Source: a virus. From it: a stretch of 44,881 nt of DNA. Shown piece by piece: positions 8,775 through 17,998 of this stretch. The notes beneath the pieces are model-generated. The model did no database searches, was not told where the DNA came from, and saw only the letters and a program-made list of their open reading frames with translations. The DNA is taken from IMG/VR virus record IMGVR_UViG_3300037246_000419, positions 1 to 44,881 of that record, one strand, 5' to 3'. Position numbers and translations under genes: made by a program. The first letter of the stretch is position 1, and every line of letters begins with the position of its first letter.

Positions 8775-9251
8775 ATGCTTAAGATTGTCCTTGCGGATAT
8801 AAATGGTCGCCCTGCTCATTTTGAAGATTATGATGTTCAAGGAGAAGGTGCTGAAGCTAGAGCTTTAGTAATAACTACTGTTCCGCAGACTCATGGTTTA
8901 TTCAAGAGCGTTACGAGAGCAACTGCTGGAACATCTATCGTTACAGCACCTACTATTGGTGGAGCGATTGTTTTAACAGATTTGATAGTAAGTACAGATA
9001 AAAAACCAAACTCAAGTGTTACCATAAACTTAACAGACGATGCGGAAACTATAACTATTATGACGCTTGATACTGATACTGCACCTGTTAATATTGCTAT
9101 ACCGTTTACCGGGCGAATAGCTGGTTGGAAGAATGCAAGACTTGAAGTTACGACAATTGATGTTGTATCAGCAACAGTCACTTGTGGATTTGTTAAAGAA
9201 CAAACAGGTTTGAGCTTCCTTGAATGGGATGCTAAAAGAAATGGAACTTGA
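8775..9251 (+). CDS. Beta-rich virion protein, function unknown
   Basis: A 158-residue protein with an almost all-beta pattern: repeated short strands rich in Thr, Val and Ile and a central polar loop (STDKKPNSSVTINLTDDAETI). It resembles the small decoration-type domains that cap phage capsids. The ribosome site is weak, so it may depend on translation of the upstream gene three bases away. Confidence 0.65.
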   Translation: MLKIVLADINGRPAHFEDYDVQGEGAEARALVITTVPQTHGLFKSVTRATAGTSIVTAPTIGGAIVLTDLIVSTDKKPNSSVTINLTDDAETITIMTLDTDTAPVNIAIPFTGRIAGWKNARLEVTTIDVVSATVTCGFVKEQTGLSFLEWDAKRNGT

Positions 9252-9263
9252 TAGGAGACAATA

Positions 9264-10166
9264 ATGGCGAGTCCAACGGCTCCGACTAGAACAACTCTAG
9301 TCACAGAGGCATTAAAGAAAACAGGTAGAAGTTCTCCGACTTCGGCTGAGATAACCCGTGGTGAAGACTTCTTTATGAACGAGGTTGCCGCAGATATATG
9401 GACTTTGGCGAAGAAACCGAAGTTTCTTCATACTACGTCGGTTCTTGTTCTAACCGAGGGAAAGTCAAGGTATGCCAATCCAACAGACTATTCTTCTGAT
9501 ATGGAGATGACTCTTCTTTCGGGGATTAACGTAGGTACGGCACAAGACGGTGCGGTAGGTTCAATAACCCTAGATTCAACAGTTACGTTTAACCAGTCGG
9601 ATATTATAGGCAAAGATATTCTGATAACCGCGAATACTGGTGCTGGCTCAATGAGTCAGGTGACTTCTTACAATGACACAACAAAGATTGCACTCCCAAC
9701 TCCTGACTTTACGACTGCCCCTGCTAACGGTTCTGAATGGATGGCTATAGATACTTATGAGCATATTGAGCAAGTGCCATCGTTTGAGTTTGACCGGATA
9801 ACCAGACTTGAAAATAGGTTGGGTAGACCAGAGCTGTTTATGCCAATGGGAAGTGCTAACGAAGGGGAGTTTACTCTCTATCCTGTGCCTTGGACGGACG
9901 ATGATACGGTTTACGGAATTAGACTTCGTTACTACGCCAACATCATGGAGTTAGACCTTGATGGAACTTTAATAGCTACTCTTTATTCGAGATTCAGGAA
10001 TATCTGGATAGCTGGCGTTAAGGCAAAACAATTGGAAGACGATGACGATTCCCGACAGTTTCAGGCAAAGACCGAATATAACCAATTGCTTCAGGCTATG
10101 ATTATGCGCGAACAGTACGGAATGGACTTAAATAATCTCACGATGAGAGTCGAGGACTATACATGA
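9264..10166 (+). CDS. Head-to-tail adaptor / tail tubular A-like protein
   Basis: A 300-residue protein beginning with TRTTLVTEALKKTGRSSPTSAEITRGEDFFMNEVAADIW, a helical hairpin typical of the connector proteins that bind below the portal ring in podoviruses (gp4/gp11-like), followed by a beta-rich insertion and a C-terminal helix (LQAMIMREQYGMDL). RBS GATAGGAGACA is clear. The next gene overlaps its stop (ATGA) and encodes the nozzle-like protein, which is the expected order. Confidence 0.7.
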   Translation: MASPTAPTRTTLVTEALKKTGRSSPTSAEITRGEDFFMNEVAADIWTLAKKPKFLHTTSVLVLTEGKSRYANPTDYSSDMEMTLLSGINVGTAQDGAVGSITLDSTVTFNQSDIIGKDILITANTGAGSMSQVTSYNDTTKIALPTPDFTTAPANGSEWMAIDTYEHIEQVPSFEFDRITRLENRLGRPELFMPMGSANEGEFTLYPVPWTDDDTVYGIRLRYYANIMELDLDGTLIATLYSRFRNIWIAGVKAKQLEDDDDSRQFQAKTEYNQLLQAMIMREQYGMDLNNLTMRVEDYT

Positions 10167-11740
10167 GTTTCCGTGGGCAGACATTCAGAGTTCCTTTAAG
10201 CTCTGGCGGCTTTACCAATAACCCTAACATCGACGTTATTAAGCCAGAGATGATGATAGAGGTTAAGAATATCAATATCCATGAGAACGGCAGAGGTAAA
10301 CGTGGCGGTACGGCTATATTCAGCGCAAACTCCACCAGAGATTCCCAAATAATGGGAGTTGTAGATTTTACTCTAGCGTCTTTAACTCAGTTTGTTGTCA
10401 CTACGACTACCGAAGGTGAAATTTGGAAAGACAATACCACTCAGTTGAATGCTGGCAATCTCCTAAAGACTGGTGCATTCACTACCTTTGCTATAGCTAA
10501 CGATAAACTTTATATCTGTGACGGTGGAACGACTCCCCAGACTTGGGACGGTTCAGCAGGTTCGACTTCTGACTTAGCGACTGTTCCTAATGACTGGACA
10601 GGGTCAAACTTCCCGACACAGATTATCATTCATGGTTCTGGTAATTCAGAGAGAGGATGGGCTTTAGGTTTGCCTTCTAACCCACACACCATTTATGTTA
10701 CTCCTGATGTAGCTGGTGGGGATTTAGACTTTACTCAGGGAACGATAGAGACTTTTCATGTAGAAACAGGTGATGGATTCGGATTGGTTGGTGGGGTAGA
10801 ATTTGGTGATAGGTTAATAGTCTTTGGTAAGAATAGGGCTTACGTTATCAACGATACTGACCTTGATTCTACGAACTGGGGTTATACTCAAGCACAGTGG
10901 ACTGGTGGGGTAGCTCATTCAAGACTTATCATTAAGACACCTAACGATGTTCTCTGTATGATGGATGATGGGACTATCTATTCTTTCACGGCAGTACAGT
11001 CTTTCGGTGACTATAAGTCGGCCTCTATTACTAAACCGTCTTGGATGGATAAATGGATTCGAGAAAATACTGACCTATCAAAAATAGACCAGTTTCATGC
11101 GGAGTACGACCCTGAGTTGAGAAGGGCTTATTTCTTTATTGTTAGAAGTGGTCAGACGCAGGTAGATACTGCTCTAGTTTACAATATAGATAAAGGGCCA
11201 GAAGAAGGTTGGACACTACATGACAACTTAAGTTTCGAGTCTGGATATAGTGCCTCTGCCTCTGCTGTGGTGAGAAGATTTCCTGCTTCAGACCATGCTA
11301 CTTATATCTATACTGGAGGATACAGTGGTGACGTATGGGAACTTGAGGAATTAACCCAGAACGATAATGGCAATGCCTATACCGCTTCTTTCAAAACACC
11401 AAGAATGACTTTCGACAACCCAAGAGTAAGTAAGAAATATAGACGCTTCTGGATAATAGCTAGAGAATCTGGGAGTGATACTGTATCTGTTAATGTGACA
11501 GTGGATGGAGTAGCTTTTGGAACTCAAGTTGTCTCGTTAGCTGGTTCTGGGGCTGTATATGGAACTGCTTTATACGGCACAGACGTTTACGGTGGAGATA
11601 CCTTCATAGATACTAGTTTTGACGTAGGGGCTGTTGGTAGGCGTATTCAGTATGAGATATTTGATTCAACACTTAATTCTGACTTTTTCTTAAGCCAGAT
11701 ACTCCAAGACCACACGATTCTTGGAAATAGACCTAGTTAG
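10163..11740 (+). CDS. Tail nozzle / stabilisation-like protein (beta-propeller type)
   Basis: A 525-residue protein with repeated strand-turn units and motifs such as DGGTTPQTWDGSAGSTSD and FGDRLIVFGKNRAYVIND, the pattern of phage tail nozzle proteins (T7 gp12 and P22 gp10 class) that form the distal part of the short tail. It opens with NIDVIKPEMMIEVKNINIHENGRGKRGG, common in this class. Translationally coupled to the adaptor gene. The call is by pattern; exact family not proven. Confidence 0.75.
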   Translation: MSFRGQTFRVPLSSGGFTNNPNIDVIKPEMMIEVKNINIHENGRGKRGGTAIFSANSTRDSQIMGVVDFTLASLTQFVVTTTTEGEIWKDNTTQLNAGNLLKTGAFTTFAIANDKLYICDGGTTPQTWDGSAGSTSDLATVPNDWTGSNFPTQIIIHGSGNSERGWALGLPSNPHTIYVTPDVAGGDLDFTQGTIETFHVETGDGFGLVGGVEFGDRLIVFGKNRAYVINDTDLDSTNWGYTQAQWTGGVAHSRLIIKTPNDVLCMMDDGTIYSFTAVQSFGDYKSASITKPSWMDKWIRENTDLSKIDQFHAEYDPELRRAYFFIVRSGQTQVDTALVYNIDKGPEEGWTLHDNLSFESGYSASASAVVRRFPASDHATYIYTGGYSGDVWELEELTQNDNGNAYTASFKTPRMTFDNPRVSKKYRRFWIIARESGSDTVSVNVTVDGVAFGTQVVSLAGSGAVYGTALYGTDVYGGDTFIDTSFDVGAVGRRIQYEIFDSTLNSDFFLSQILQDHTILGNRPS

Positions 11741-11750
11741 GGAGAATAAA

Positions 11751-12854
11751 ATGGCTGGTGGACTCTTTTCAAGACTATTCACAAGAAATACTGGCGGTAC
11801 GATAAGTGGGCCTAATGATGATTCGGAATTTGATAACATTATATCAAATCTTCTGCCTGCCAAGATAGATGACTATTCTGCTACTACAGGACAAATGGAT
11901 TCAACCAAAGACCCATACCCGGCTTCTTCTCAGTCCCTAGCCACAAATGATGCTGAAGAAAAAGAGCATATGAGATGGCAATTTTCATTAATTATTGGGA
12001 AAGCCAAGTGGTATTTTGACCCTAGTGGTTCATTGGAGGATGTATTTGTTAACACGGCAACTTTTGCTGGCAAAAAGACCTTTACGAACAATCTAGTAAC
12101 AAGCAAGGGTGCGGATGTAGTCGCAGCGAATGCTTTACCTATTATAACAGACGGAAACTATTTTGATGTGACCGGAACGACTGCCATCACGACAATAGAT
12201 GCTATCGGTGTTGGGGTAGTTATAAGACTTCACTTTGATGCGATTTTGACATTAACCCACCATTCTACGAATCTTATCTTGCCAAGCGGAGCAAATATAA
12301 CCACCGCAGCAGGAGATGAAGCGACTTTCGTAGAATACACAGCCGGTAGTTGGAGATGTACTGATTACACGCGAGCAGATGGTACTTCCTTAACCTATAA
12401 GTCTGGGCAGACCATTCAGACCGTAACGTCCACGACTAATGCAGTAGCAACAGGTTCTACTGTTATGGCAATTACTGATAGTATCCCCGTAAAGACAGAG
12501 GGTGATGAATATCTAACACGAACCATTACCCCTAAGAGTGCCTCGAATAAATTGATTATCACTATCTTTGCTCAGTTGTCTGCTGGTGCAGGACTCAGAA
12601 TTGCCGGAGCTATCTTTCAGGACACCACAACTAACGCCTTAGCCGCAGGAGTCAATCTCCCTACAACAGCACTTGAATCAGATAATTTTACTTTAATCCA
12701 TATTATGTCAGCAGGAACTACATCTGCGACTACTTTTAAGTTTAGAGCAGGTCCAGAAGGAGCAGGTACCGTGACTTTGAATGGAGACAATGGTTCAAGG
12801 ATATTTGGTGGTGTATGTATATCAGCTATAACTATACAAGAGGTACAGGCATGA
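11751..12854 (+). CDS. Tail fibre-type structural protein
   Basis: A 367-residue protein; the start is set at ATG 11751 after AGGGAGAATAAA. The N-terminus is short and polar. Around residues 150-205 it has a LILPSGANITTAAGDEATF block followed by AGSWRCTDYTRADG, a repeat unit common in phage tail fibre and receptor-binding proteins. The C-terminal 130 residues (TVTSTTNAVATGSTVM, ITPKSASNKLIITI) match another widespread fibre C-terminal domain. Likely trimeric and exposed on the virion. Confidence 0.75.
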   Translation: MAGGLFSRLFTRNTGGTISGPNDDSEFDNIISNLLPAKIDDYSATTGQMDSTKDPYPASSQSLATNDAEEKEHMRWQFSLIIGKAKWYFDPSGSLEDVFVNTATFAGKKTFTNNLVTSKGADVVAANALPIITDGNYFDVTGTTAITTIDAIGVGVVIRLHFDAILTLTHHSTNLILPSGANITTAAGDEATFVEYTAGSWRCTDYTRADGTSLTYKSGQTIQTVTSTTNAVATGSTVMAITDSIPVKTEGDEYLTRTITPKSASNKLIITIFAQLSAGAGLRIAGAIFQDTTTNALAAGVNLPTTALESDNFTLIHIMSAGTTSATTFKFRAGPEGAGTVTLNGDNGSRIFGGVCISAITIQEVQA

Positions 12855-12895
12855 TTATACGTCCTTATACAGCAGATGACGGTAGGTTGAGATGA
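12851..12895 (+). CDS. 14-residue linker ORF
   Basis: A 15-codon frame whose ATG overlaps the preceding stop (ATGA) and whose stop overlaps the next ATG (ATGA). This double overlap could pass ribosomes from the fibre gene to the DDxxD gene. The peptide itself (MIIRPYTADDGRLR) need not have a function. Confidence 0.35.
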   Translation: MIIRPYTADDGRLR

Positions 12896-13341
12896 GTACA
12901 GACATTGAGAGAGAAGATATAGGTAAGAATCTAGGGGTTATTATTCCTATGTGTTGCAATGGGAACAAGGACGCTGAAGAGTATTTGAGGATGGTTTGTT
13001 TTTCTGTACGCATAATGGATGATGCTATAGACAAGGATAGAGAAATAAAAGAGGAGGACTTATATGAGTCTTACTTTTATTTATTTTCGGGGCTTGCGTC
13101 TAATCTATTTTATCTACAAAATATTCAGGCGTTAGCGAGCGTGCAAACTGTTGCGTTTAATGCTTGGATGGATGCTACAGAATGGGAAAAAGGTAACAAT
13201 GAGCAGAGACGGTACGCAAGCGTTATTCGTGACTACATCAATGAGATTTGTCCGTTAGTAGCGCACCTTACTGGAGGGTATAAGCTAATGAGAGAAGTAT
13301 CTTTAGTAATAAGAGAGTCCTTTATGAAGGAGGCGTTGTAA
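12892..13341 (+). CDS. Alpha-helical protein with a DDxxD motif
   Basis: A 149-residue, almost wholly helical protein. VRIMDDAIDKDREI (about residues 36-49) contains a DDxxD pattern reminiscent of class I isoprenoid-synthase fold enzymes, where such aspartates bind diphosphate through Mg. Length is about half that of a prenyl synthase and no second motif is evident, so it is more likely a phage-specific family of unknown role. Phage genomes often carry similar 'MDDxxDKD' proteins near tail genes. Coupled to the 14-codon ORF upstream. Confidence 0.7.
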   Translation: MSTDIEREDIGKNLGVIIPMCCNGNKDAEEYLRMVCFSVRIMDDAIDKDREIKEEDLYESYFYLFSGLASNLFYLQNIQALASVQTVAFNAWMDATEWEKGNNEQRRYASVIRDYINEICPLVAHLTGGYKLMREVSLVIRESFMKEAL

Positions 13342-14060
13342 TGGGCGTTTATTCTACAAAAGTCGAAGCACCCCAACCCAGCGAAGAAGAAAGACAGTTA
13401 CAGCAGCAGCAGTTTGAACTTGCTAACGAACAAAAAGCACAGAGAGAAGCCGAAAGACCTTTTCAACTAGCTGCTTTGGGTTTAGTCGAAGAAGATGGAA
13501 CCCTCCGAAGACAGACAGAAGAAGAGAGGGTCGCGGGATTAACCGAACTTCAGCAACAGCAGGAAGGTGTCCAGAGAGGTTTACTTGAAAGACAGCAGAT
13601 GGCTTTAGCTGGCGAACTTGACGTATCTCCTGCCCTAGAGCAAGACCTTCAGAGACAAGGAGGACTTCTTGAGGAGCAAATTTCCAGAAGCGGAAGAAGA
13701 GGTGGTACTTTAGGAGCTAGGCAGAGAAGTCTTTTCGAACAGAGAGCAGGTTTAGTCAGAGAAGAGGCTCGTAGAGGCTTAATAACAGGTCTCACAGGCT
13801 CGTCACTGGGTTTTGCTCAACTAGGAGGGCAACAGGCAGGTCAGCAGTTTGGAGGTCTTCAAGGACTTGGTGCGGGCGCACAGGGTACGATGGGACTTTT
13901 GAGTTCTGCGGCTCAACCCTTCCAGAATCAGAGAATGTTGGAGTTTCAGGCACAACAGCAGACTGCTCAGAATAGAGCAGGGTTAATAGGTGCTGGATTT
14001 GGTGCTGTAGGAACAGGAATTGGATTAGCAGCTACCCGCAAGGGTGGTTTGTTCGGTTAG
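13341..14060 (+). CDS. Internal virion / DNA ejection protein (Gln-rich)
   Basis: A 239-residue protein, strikingly rich in Gln, Glu and Arg in the first two thirds (runs of QQQ), then Gly/Ala-rich with a hydrophobic C-terminus (AGLIGAGFGAVGTGIGLAA, about 210-228). This layout matches the first of the ejection proteins that podoviruses inject into the host envelope. RBS AGGAGGCG precedes ATG. Followed by two larger proteins of the same type. Confidence 0.75.
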   Translation: MGVYSTKVEAPQPSEEERQLQQQQFELANEQKAQREAERPFQLAALGLVEEDGTLRRQTEEERVAGLTELQQQQEGVQRGLLERQQMALAGELDVSPALEQDLQRQGGLLEEQISRSGRRGGTLGARQRSLFEQRAGLVREEARRGLITGLTGSSLGFAQLGGQQAGQQFGGLQGLGAGAQGTMGLLSSAAQPFQNQRMLEFQAQQQTAQNRAGLIGAGFGAVGTGIGLAATRKGGLFG

Positions 14061-14069
14061 GAGATAATC

Positions 14070-15302
14070 ATGCCAAGTATAGGTGAAAGTGCAATAAGAG
14101 GACTTACTCAAGGACTTCAGGGTGGTATTCAACTTGGAATGCAGTTAAATGAGCAGAAAGCCAAGGTAGATGCTCGTCTCGCAGAAATAGGGAAAGAAAA
14201 AGAGGTCAAGGCGCAACAGGATTTCGACAATAAATTAAAACTAGGGAAGATGCATACCGATGCCTACAACGCCAATACCGAAGCTGGTCGGGAAGCTGGA
14301 ATAAAAGGCACGTTGGCACTATATAAAGAAATGGGATATGAAGTTCCAGAAGAAATTGACGTTAAGGGGTTGGACTTTTCATCACCGATGAAAGAACTCA
14401 CTAATGCACTAAAGGCTTATACAGGAAGCACTGCGGTAGGAGGCGATAAAAACTTACTACTAGCATCTATTGACAAGGCACACCAGATGGCTGCTAATTT
14501 ATTGCCGCCAGATAGACTTAAGAGTTTTGAGGCTAGAGCCAAGACAAGGGAGGCAGGTGCAATATCAGAGAGAGAACAGTCTCTTTTAGGTCAGGTTGCC
14601 CGTTTGCCGGGTTTAGAAGAAGAAGGATTTATTACTCCTAAACAGAGAAGTGAGGCTGAGATACAAGGACTTACAGAAGCAGGTAAGAAAGGTGAAGCGT
14701 TACTCACTAAGCGACTTGAGGAGCAAATTAAGCAATCCAACAAAGAAGTCAAGGTCATAGATGAAAAGACCAGACTTGATAGAGAAAAGAGTCTTCGCGT
14801 AGAATACGTCAAGGCAGCCAAAGTGTTCATCGATGTTCGTGATTCTTTCACAAGAGTGAACGTCTCAGCGAAAGACCCGTCTGCTGCTGGTGACTTAGCT
14901 CTTATATTTAACTACATGAAGATGCTTGACCCTGCTTCGGTTGTTAGAGAGTCTGAGTTTGCTACGGCTGCCGCAACTGGTGCTTGGGGTGAGAGACTAC
15001 AGGCTGCTGCTGGGAAAATGCTTAGGGGTGAAAGACTCTCGGAAGTAATGAGGGCAGATTTCCTTGACAGGGCAACCAAATTGTCCAAGGGTTCTGTAGC
15101 GCAGCACGAACAGAGAGTGACAACGTATAGAAGATTAGCTAAAGATGCCAAAGTGAAACCAGAGAATGTAGCCATAAAACTCACTGACCCCCGTATTAAC
15201 GAGATAACTGAGATTAGTTTTGATGATAGACTTGGTGCGTTGATAGCCGAAGGCAAAACAGAAGAAGAGGCTTTCGCGATAATGCAGGGAGAGAATTTCT
15301 AA
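14070..15302 (+). CDS. Internal virion / DNA ejection protein
   Basis: A 410-residue protein, mainly helical, with coiled-coil-like stretches (about 25-60, 215-255) and Ala/Lys/Glu-rich composition. It follows the Gln-rich ejection protein with a GGAGATAATC ribosome site. Position and composition match the middle member of the podovirus ejection trio. No lytic transglycosylase motif was seen in it. Confidence 0.7.
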   Translation: MPSIGESAIRGLTQGLQGGIQLGMQLNEQKAKVDARLAEIGKEKEVKAQQDFDNKLKLGKMHTDAYNANTEAGREAGIKGTLALYKEMGYEVPEEIDVKGLDFSSPMKELTNALKAYTGSTAVGGDKNLLLASIDKAHQMAANLLPPDRLKSFEARAKTREAGAISEREQSLLGQVARLPGLEEEGFITPKQRSEAEIQGLTEAGKKGEALLTKRLEEQIKQSNKEVKVIDEKTRLDREKSLRVEYVKAAKVFIDVRDSFTRVNVSAKDPSAAGDLALIFNYMKMLDPASVVRESEFATAAATGAWGERLQAAAGKMLRGERLSEVMRADFLDRATKLSKGSVAQHEQRVTTYRRLAKDAKVKPENVAIKLTDPRINEITEISFDDRLGALIAEGKTEEEAFAIMQGENF

Positions 15303-16825
15303 TGGCTACTCCACAGGAGAGATTCGAGACTTTTAAAACTAGACAGAGATTTGAGGCTTTCAAGACTGGCGGGGTCGCTCCTGTTGAGTCTGAAGTAACT
15401 CCGCAAGAGATTCCTGCTGAGTTACAGCAGTTTGCACAGGCTCAAGGAGTTGTTCCGTCGGCAGAGAAAGAGTTAGCACCACAAATAGACCGCACCAGAG
15501 CGATTGTTCCTGAGCGAGAGGAACTTTCTCCAGAAGAAGCATTACAGGTGGCAAAGAGTGAACAAGAAGGATACAGAATTCTTGGTGCGGCAGTATTAAA
15601 TACCCCAGCAAGTGCTGTGAGGTTTGTTAAAGACGTTACGGCTGTTGTACGTCATCCTATACAGACCGCAAAGGGTATTAAGGGGTTAAGTTTCGGACTT
15701 GTTGAATTGCTGATACCCGGTGAGCAGAAAGATGAAGCATCTGTTAGGGCTATGGGGGGATTTCTTAAAGATAGGTATGGCTCGGTAGAGAACGCCCTAG
15801 AAACACTAGAAGAAGACCCTGTTGGGTTCTTATCAGATATATCTATCCTATTCACGGGTGGTGGGTTGCTTGCCTCTAAAGTCGGAAAGTTAAGTTCGGT
15901 CGGCAAGAATATCCAGACTTTCGGGAATGTAATTGACCCTATAGGTGGAACAGGTAGGGCTTTAAATAAGATGGTAACCTCTAGGACTCCCGTAAATAGT
16001 CTTGTTAAGACAGCACTTGATTTACCTAAGAAAAAAGGGATTGTGCGTATAGACGAGTTAGCCAACGAATTTTTAAACAAGGGTCTTAATGTTAGCAGAA
16101 GGTCCCTAAAACGATTAGACAATGACATATCGAAAGTCAAGGGGCAGATAGACAATATTGTAGACAGCAAAACTAAAGACGGTATTAGGCTAAGAACAGC
16201 AGAAATAGTAGATTCTCTTGATGAACTTATAGATAACGCCGCTAAAGAAGGTTTGGATATAAGGGATTTTCGAACCATAGATAGACTGAGAAACGATTTC
16301 GTAGAACTTCACGGTAAGACTGTCTCACCCAAGAAGTTGCAAGACATAAAAGTTGGCTTCAATAAAGGCTTCAAGTCAGACCTTACGACAAGATTCGGAG
16401 AAGTCAGGGGGAAAGTTAGAGACAAACTAAGAATTGCCGCCAAAACCCAATTAGAAGAATTACATCCAGAACTTAAGGCTCTCAATGCCGACCAAGGTGT
16501 TATGATTGAACTTAGCAAGGCCATTGAAGAGAGGGTTATTAAGCTAGAGAAACAACCTATAATTCCAGTTAGAGGTTTGATTGCTGGTATTGTAGCTGGT
16601 GGGGTTGTAGGTGCTGGAAGTAGCAATCTTCCTGCGGCTTTATCTGTAGGAGCGGTTGCCATAGCGGTTGACAAGATAATTACGAGTCCAAAAATTCAAA
16701 TTGCAATAGCTAGGGCCATCAATGCGCATAATCAGGCTCTCGCTAAAGTAGGTAAACTATCAGTCGTTACTAGACCGGCATTTCAGGCAGGTAGGGCTGG
16801 CGAAGTAATACAGGAGGCTCAATAA
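15302..16825 (+). CDS. Internal virion / DNA ejection protein with membrane-active segment
   Basis: A 507-residue protein, the largest of the ejection trio, whose ATG overlaps the preceding stop. Helical throughout, with a long hydrophobic Gly/Ala/Val-rich stretch at about 422-460 (GLIAGIVAGGVVGAGSSN) that could insert into the host membrane. A second hydrophobic patch lies near 170-190. The role inferred is channel formation for DNA entry. Confidence 0.7.
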   Translation: MATPQERFETFKTRQRFEAFKTGGVAPVESEVTPQEIPAELQQFAQAQGVVPSAEKELAPQIDRTRAIVPEREELSPEEALQVAKSEQEGYRILGAAVLNTPASAVRFVKDVTAVVRHPIQTAKGIKGLSFGLVELLIPGEQKDEASVRAMGGFLKDRYGSVENALETLEEDPVGFLSDISILFTGGGLLASKVGKLSSVGKNIQTFGNVIDPIGGTGRALNKMVTSRTPVNSLVKTALDLPKKKGIVRIDELANEFLNKGLNVSRRSLKRLDNDISKVKGQIDNIVDSKTKDGIRLRTAEIVDSLDELIDNAAKEGLDIRDFRTIDRLRNDFVELHGKTVSPKKLQDIKVGFNKGFKSDLTTRFGEVRGKVRDKLRIAAKTQLEELHPELKALNADQGVMIELSKAIEERVIKLEKQPIIPVRGLIAGIVAGGVVGAGSSNLPAALSVGAVAIAVDKIITSPKIQIAIARAINAHNQALAKVGKLSVVTRPAFQAGRAGEVIQEAQ

Positions 16826-16935
16826 TGCCTATATTTATTAATAAATCCAAGAATAAGAAAAAAAAGAAAAAGAAGAGCGGTGGCTGCAACCACAGAACCA
16901 CAGAGGATATGAAGAAGAAGGGAAAGAAGAAATGA
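16825..16935 (+). CDS. Lys-rich small protein (36 aa)
   Basis: A 36-residue, very basic protein: residues 7-17 are nearly all Lys, then SGGCNHRTTEDMKKKGKKK. Its ATG overlaps the preceding stop and its stop overlaps the next ATG. Such peptides occur at the end of phage ejection operons; nucleic-acid binding or membrane interaction is possible but unproven. Confidence 0.6.
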   Translation: MPIFINKSKNKKKKKKKSGGCNHRTTEDMKKKGKKK

Positions 16936-17231
16936 TAGTTTTGATGGGAGCTATAGCCGGTAAAATCAGCGATTGGTTGCCTCATATGTGGCATTGGATT
17001 TTAGCTTGTATACCCGCTGTAACTGTTGCTTCTGGAAAAGCTAAGATTAACACAGCCCAGATAATACAATTCTTAATAGTTGCAGGGGTAGGTGGTATGA
17101 TAGCCGGATATATTACTCTTACGAAATTGGAAGTAAAGTTCGATATGATTGTAGATAAGATAGTTAATATAGAAAATAGTGTTAAGGAAATTCGTAAAGA
17201 TTTCTATAAACCACATTTGCCGGGGCATTAA
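16932..17231 (+). CDS. Small membrane protein, holin candidate
   Basis: A 99-residue protein with two predicted membrane segments (about residues 18-34 and 44-64) and a charged C-terminal helix (DMIVDKIVNIENSVKEIRKDF) of coiled-coil character. Size, topology and place just before the DUF5675 gene fit a holin, which would permeabilise the inner membrane. A second, better-recognised holin lies at 19840, so the two may act as holin and antiholin or one may have another role. Confidence 0.6.
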   Translation: MIVLMGAIAGKISDWLPHMWHWILACIPAVTVASGKAKINTAQIIQFLIVAGVGGMIAGYITLTKLEVKFDMIVDKIVNIENSVKEIRKDFYKPHLPGH

Positions 17232-17621
17232 GTGATACTGAAGCGTTTTGAACAGACAGATAAAGTAACTCGCGGCGTTCTTATCTATGAGAACAATGCT
17301 ATAGCTTTGACTCTGGAAAATCCGTGGAAAGGCAATACACCTAATATCTCTTGCATACCAACAGGGACTTACCTCTGTAAAAGGGTTGATTCTCCCAGAT
17401 TCGGAGAGACTTTCGAGGTTACAGACGTAGATGACAGAACGCATATACTTTTTCATTCAGGTAATGTAGAATCACAAACTAGAGGATGTATTCTTCTGGG
17501 GAATATGTTAACTAAGTACAAAGGCGAACCAGCAGTTTTAAATAGCAATAAGACAGTTAAAGAGTTTATGGATATACTGAGGGGAATAGATTCTTTCAGC
17601 TTAAATGTAGTACCAATCTAG
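17232..17621 (+). CDS. DUF5675 protein, candidate peptidoglycan enzyme
   Basis: A 129-residue protein starting at GTG 17232. The core IPTGTYLCKRVDSPRFGETFEV, ILFHSGN and RGCILLG blocks match the DUF5675 family. The invariant His in FHSGN and Cys in RGC recall the HxG...C arrangement of L,D-transpeptidase-like enzymes, which act on peptidoglycan. In the absence of any classical endolysin in this genome, and next to a holin candidate, it is the best candidate for the lysis enzyme. Biochemical role is not established. Confidence 0.7.
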   Translation: MILKRFEQTDKVTRGVLIYENNAIALTLENPWKGNTPNISCIPTGTYLCKRVDSPRFGETFEVTDVDDRTHILFHSGNVESQTRGCILLGNMLTKYKGEPAVLNSNKTVKEFMDILRGIDSFSLNVVPI

Positions 17622-17630
17622 GAGATACAA

Positions 17631-17984
17631 ATGAAGAGTTTTATCGTAGCAGTTTTGGCAGTAATGGTAATGGCAACTGGAGCAATGGCAGCAGATAGGG
17701 AAATTTACCTTGAGGCTACCCACGACATAGATGTGAGTAACCCTGAGTTCAGTACTTCTGACATCGACCTGAAGGCCGTAGCAAGGTTTTCTATCTGGAA
17801 GGGACTCGGTATAGACTCAAGTGTTTCAGGCTCACTAGCGCGGTCTTACGAGAACGCTGTAGTGACTGTAGGCCCACGTTATGTTAGTGGTGACTTCGAG
17901 GCTTCTCTTACTACGTCCTTTGCCGTAGATAGTACTAGTGACTTTGGTGATAATGCAGTAGCAAGAGTTAGATATAACTTCTAA
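17631..17984 (+). CDS. Exported beta-barrel-like outer membrane protein
   Basis: A 117-residue protein with a clear Sec signal peptide (MKSFIVAVLAVMVMATGAMA, cleavage after AMA). The mature 97 residues alternate hydrophobic and polar positions in about six strands and end in ...VRYNF, the terminal aromatic signal recognised by the BAM complex. This predicts a small outer-membrane barrel made in the infected cell. Roles such as superinfection exclusion or surface change are possible. RBS AGGAGATACAA. Confidence 0.65.
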   Translation: MKSFIVAVLAVMVMATGAMAADREIYLEATHDIDVSNPEFSTSDIDLKAVARFSIWKGLGIDSSVSGSLARSYENAVVTVGPRYVSGDFEASLTTSFAVDSTSDFGDNAVARVRYNF

Positions 17985-17998
17985 GTAAGGAGAAGACG

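Noticed and set aside
8891-9304. 137-codon minus-strand frame across two late genes
   Set aside because: Runs opposite to the late operon through two coupled genes, with no promoter or ribosome site.
15652-16278. 208-codon minus-strand frame in the third ejection gene
   Set aside because: Low-complexity Leu/Ser/Pro-rich peptide typical of antisense translation, no start signal.
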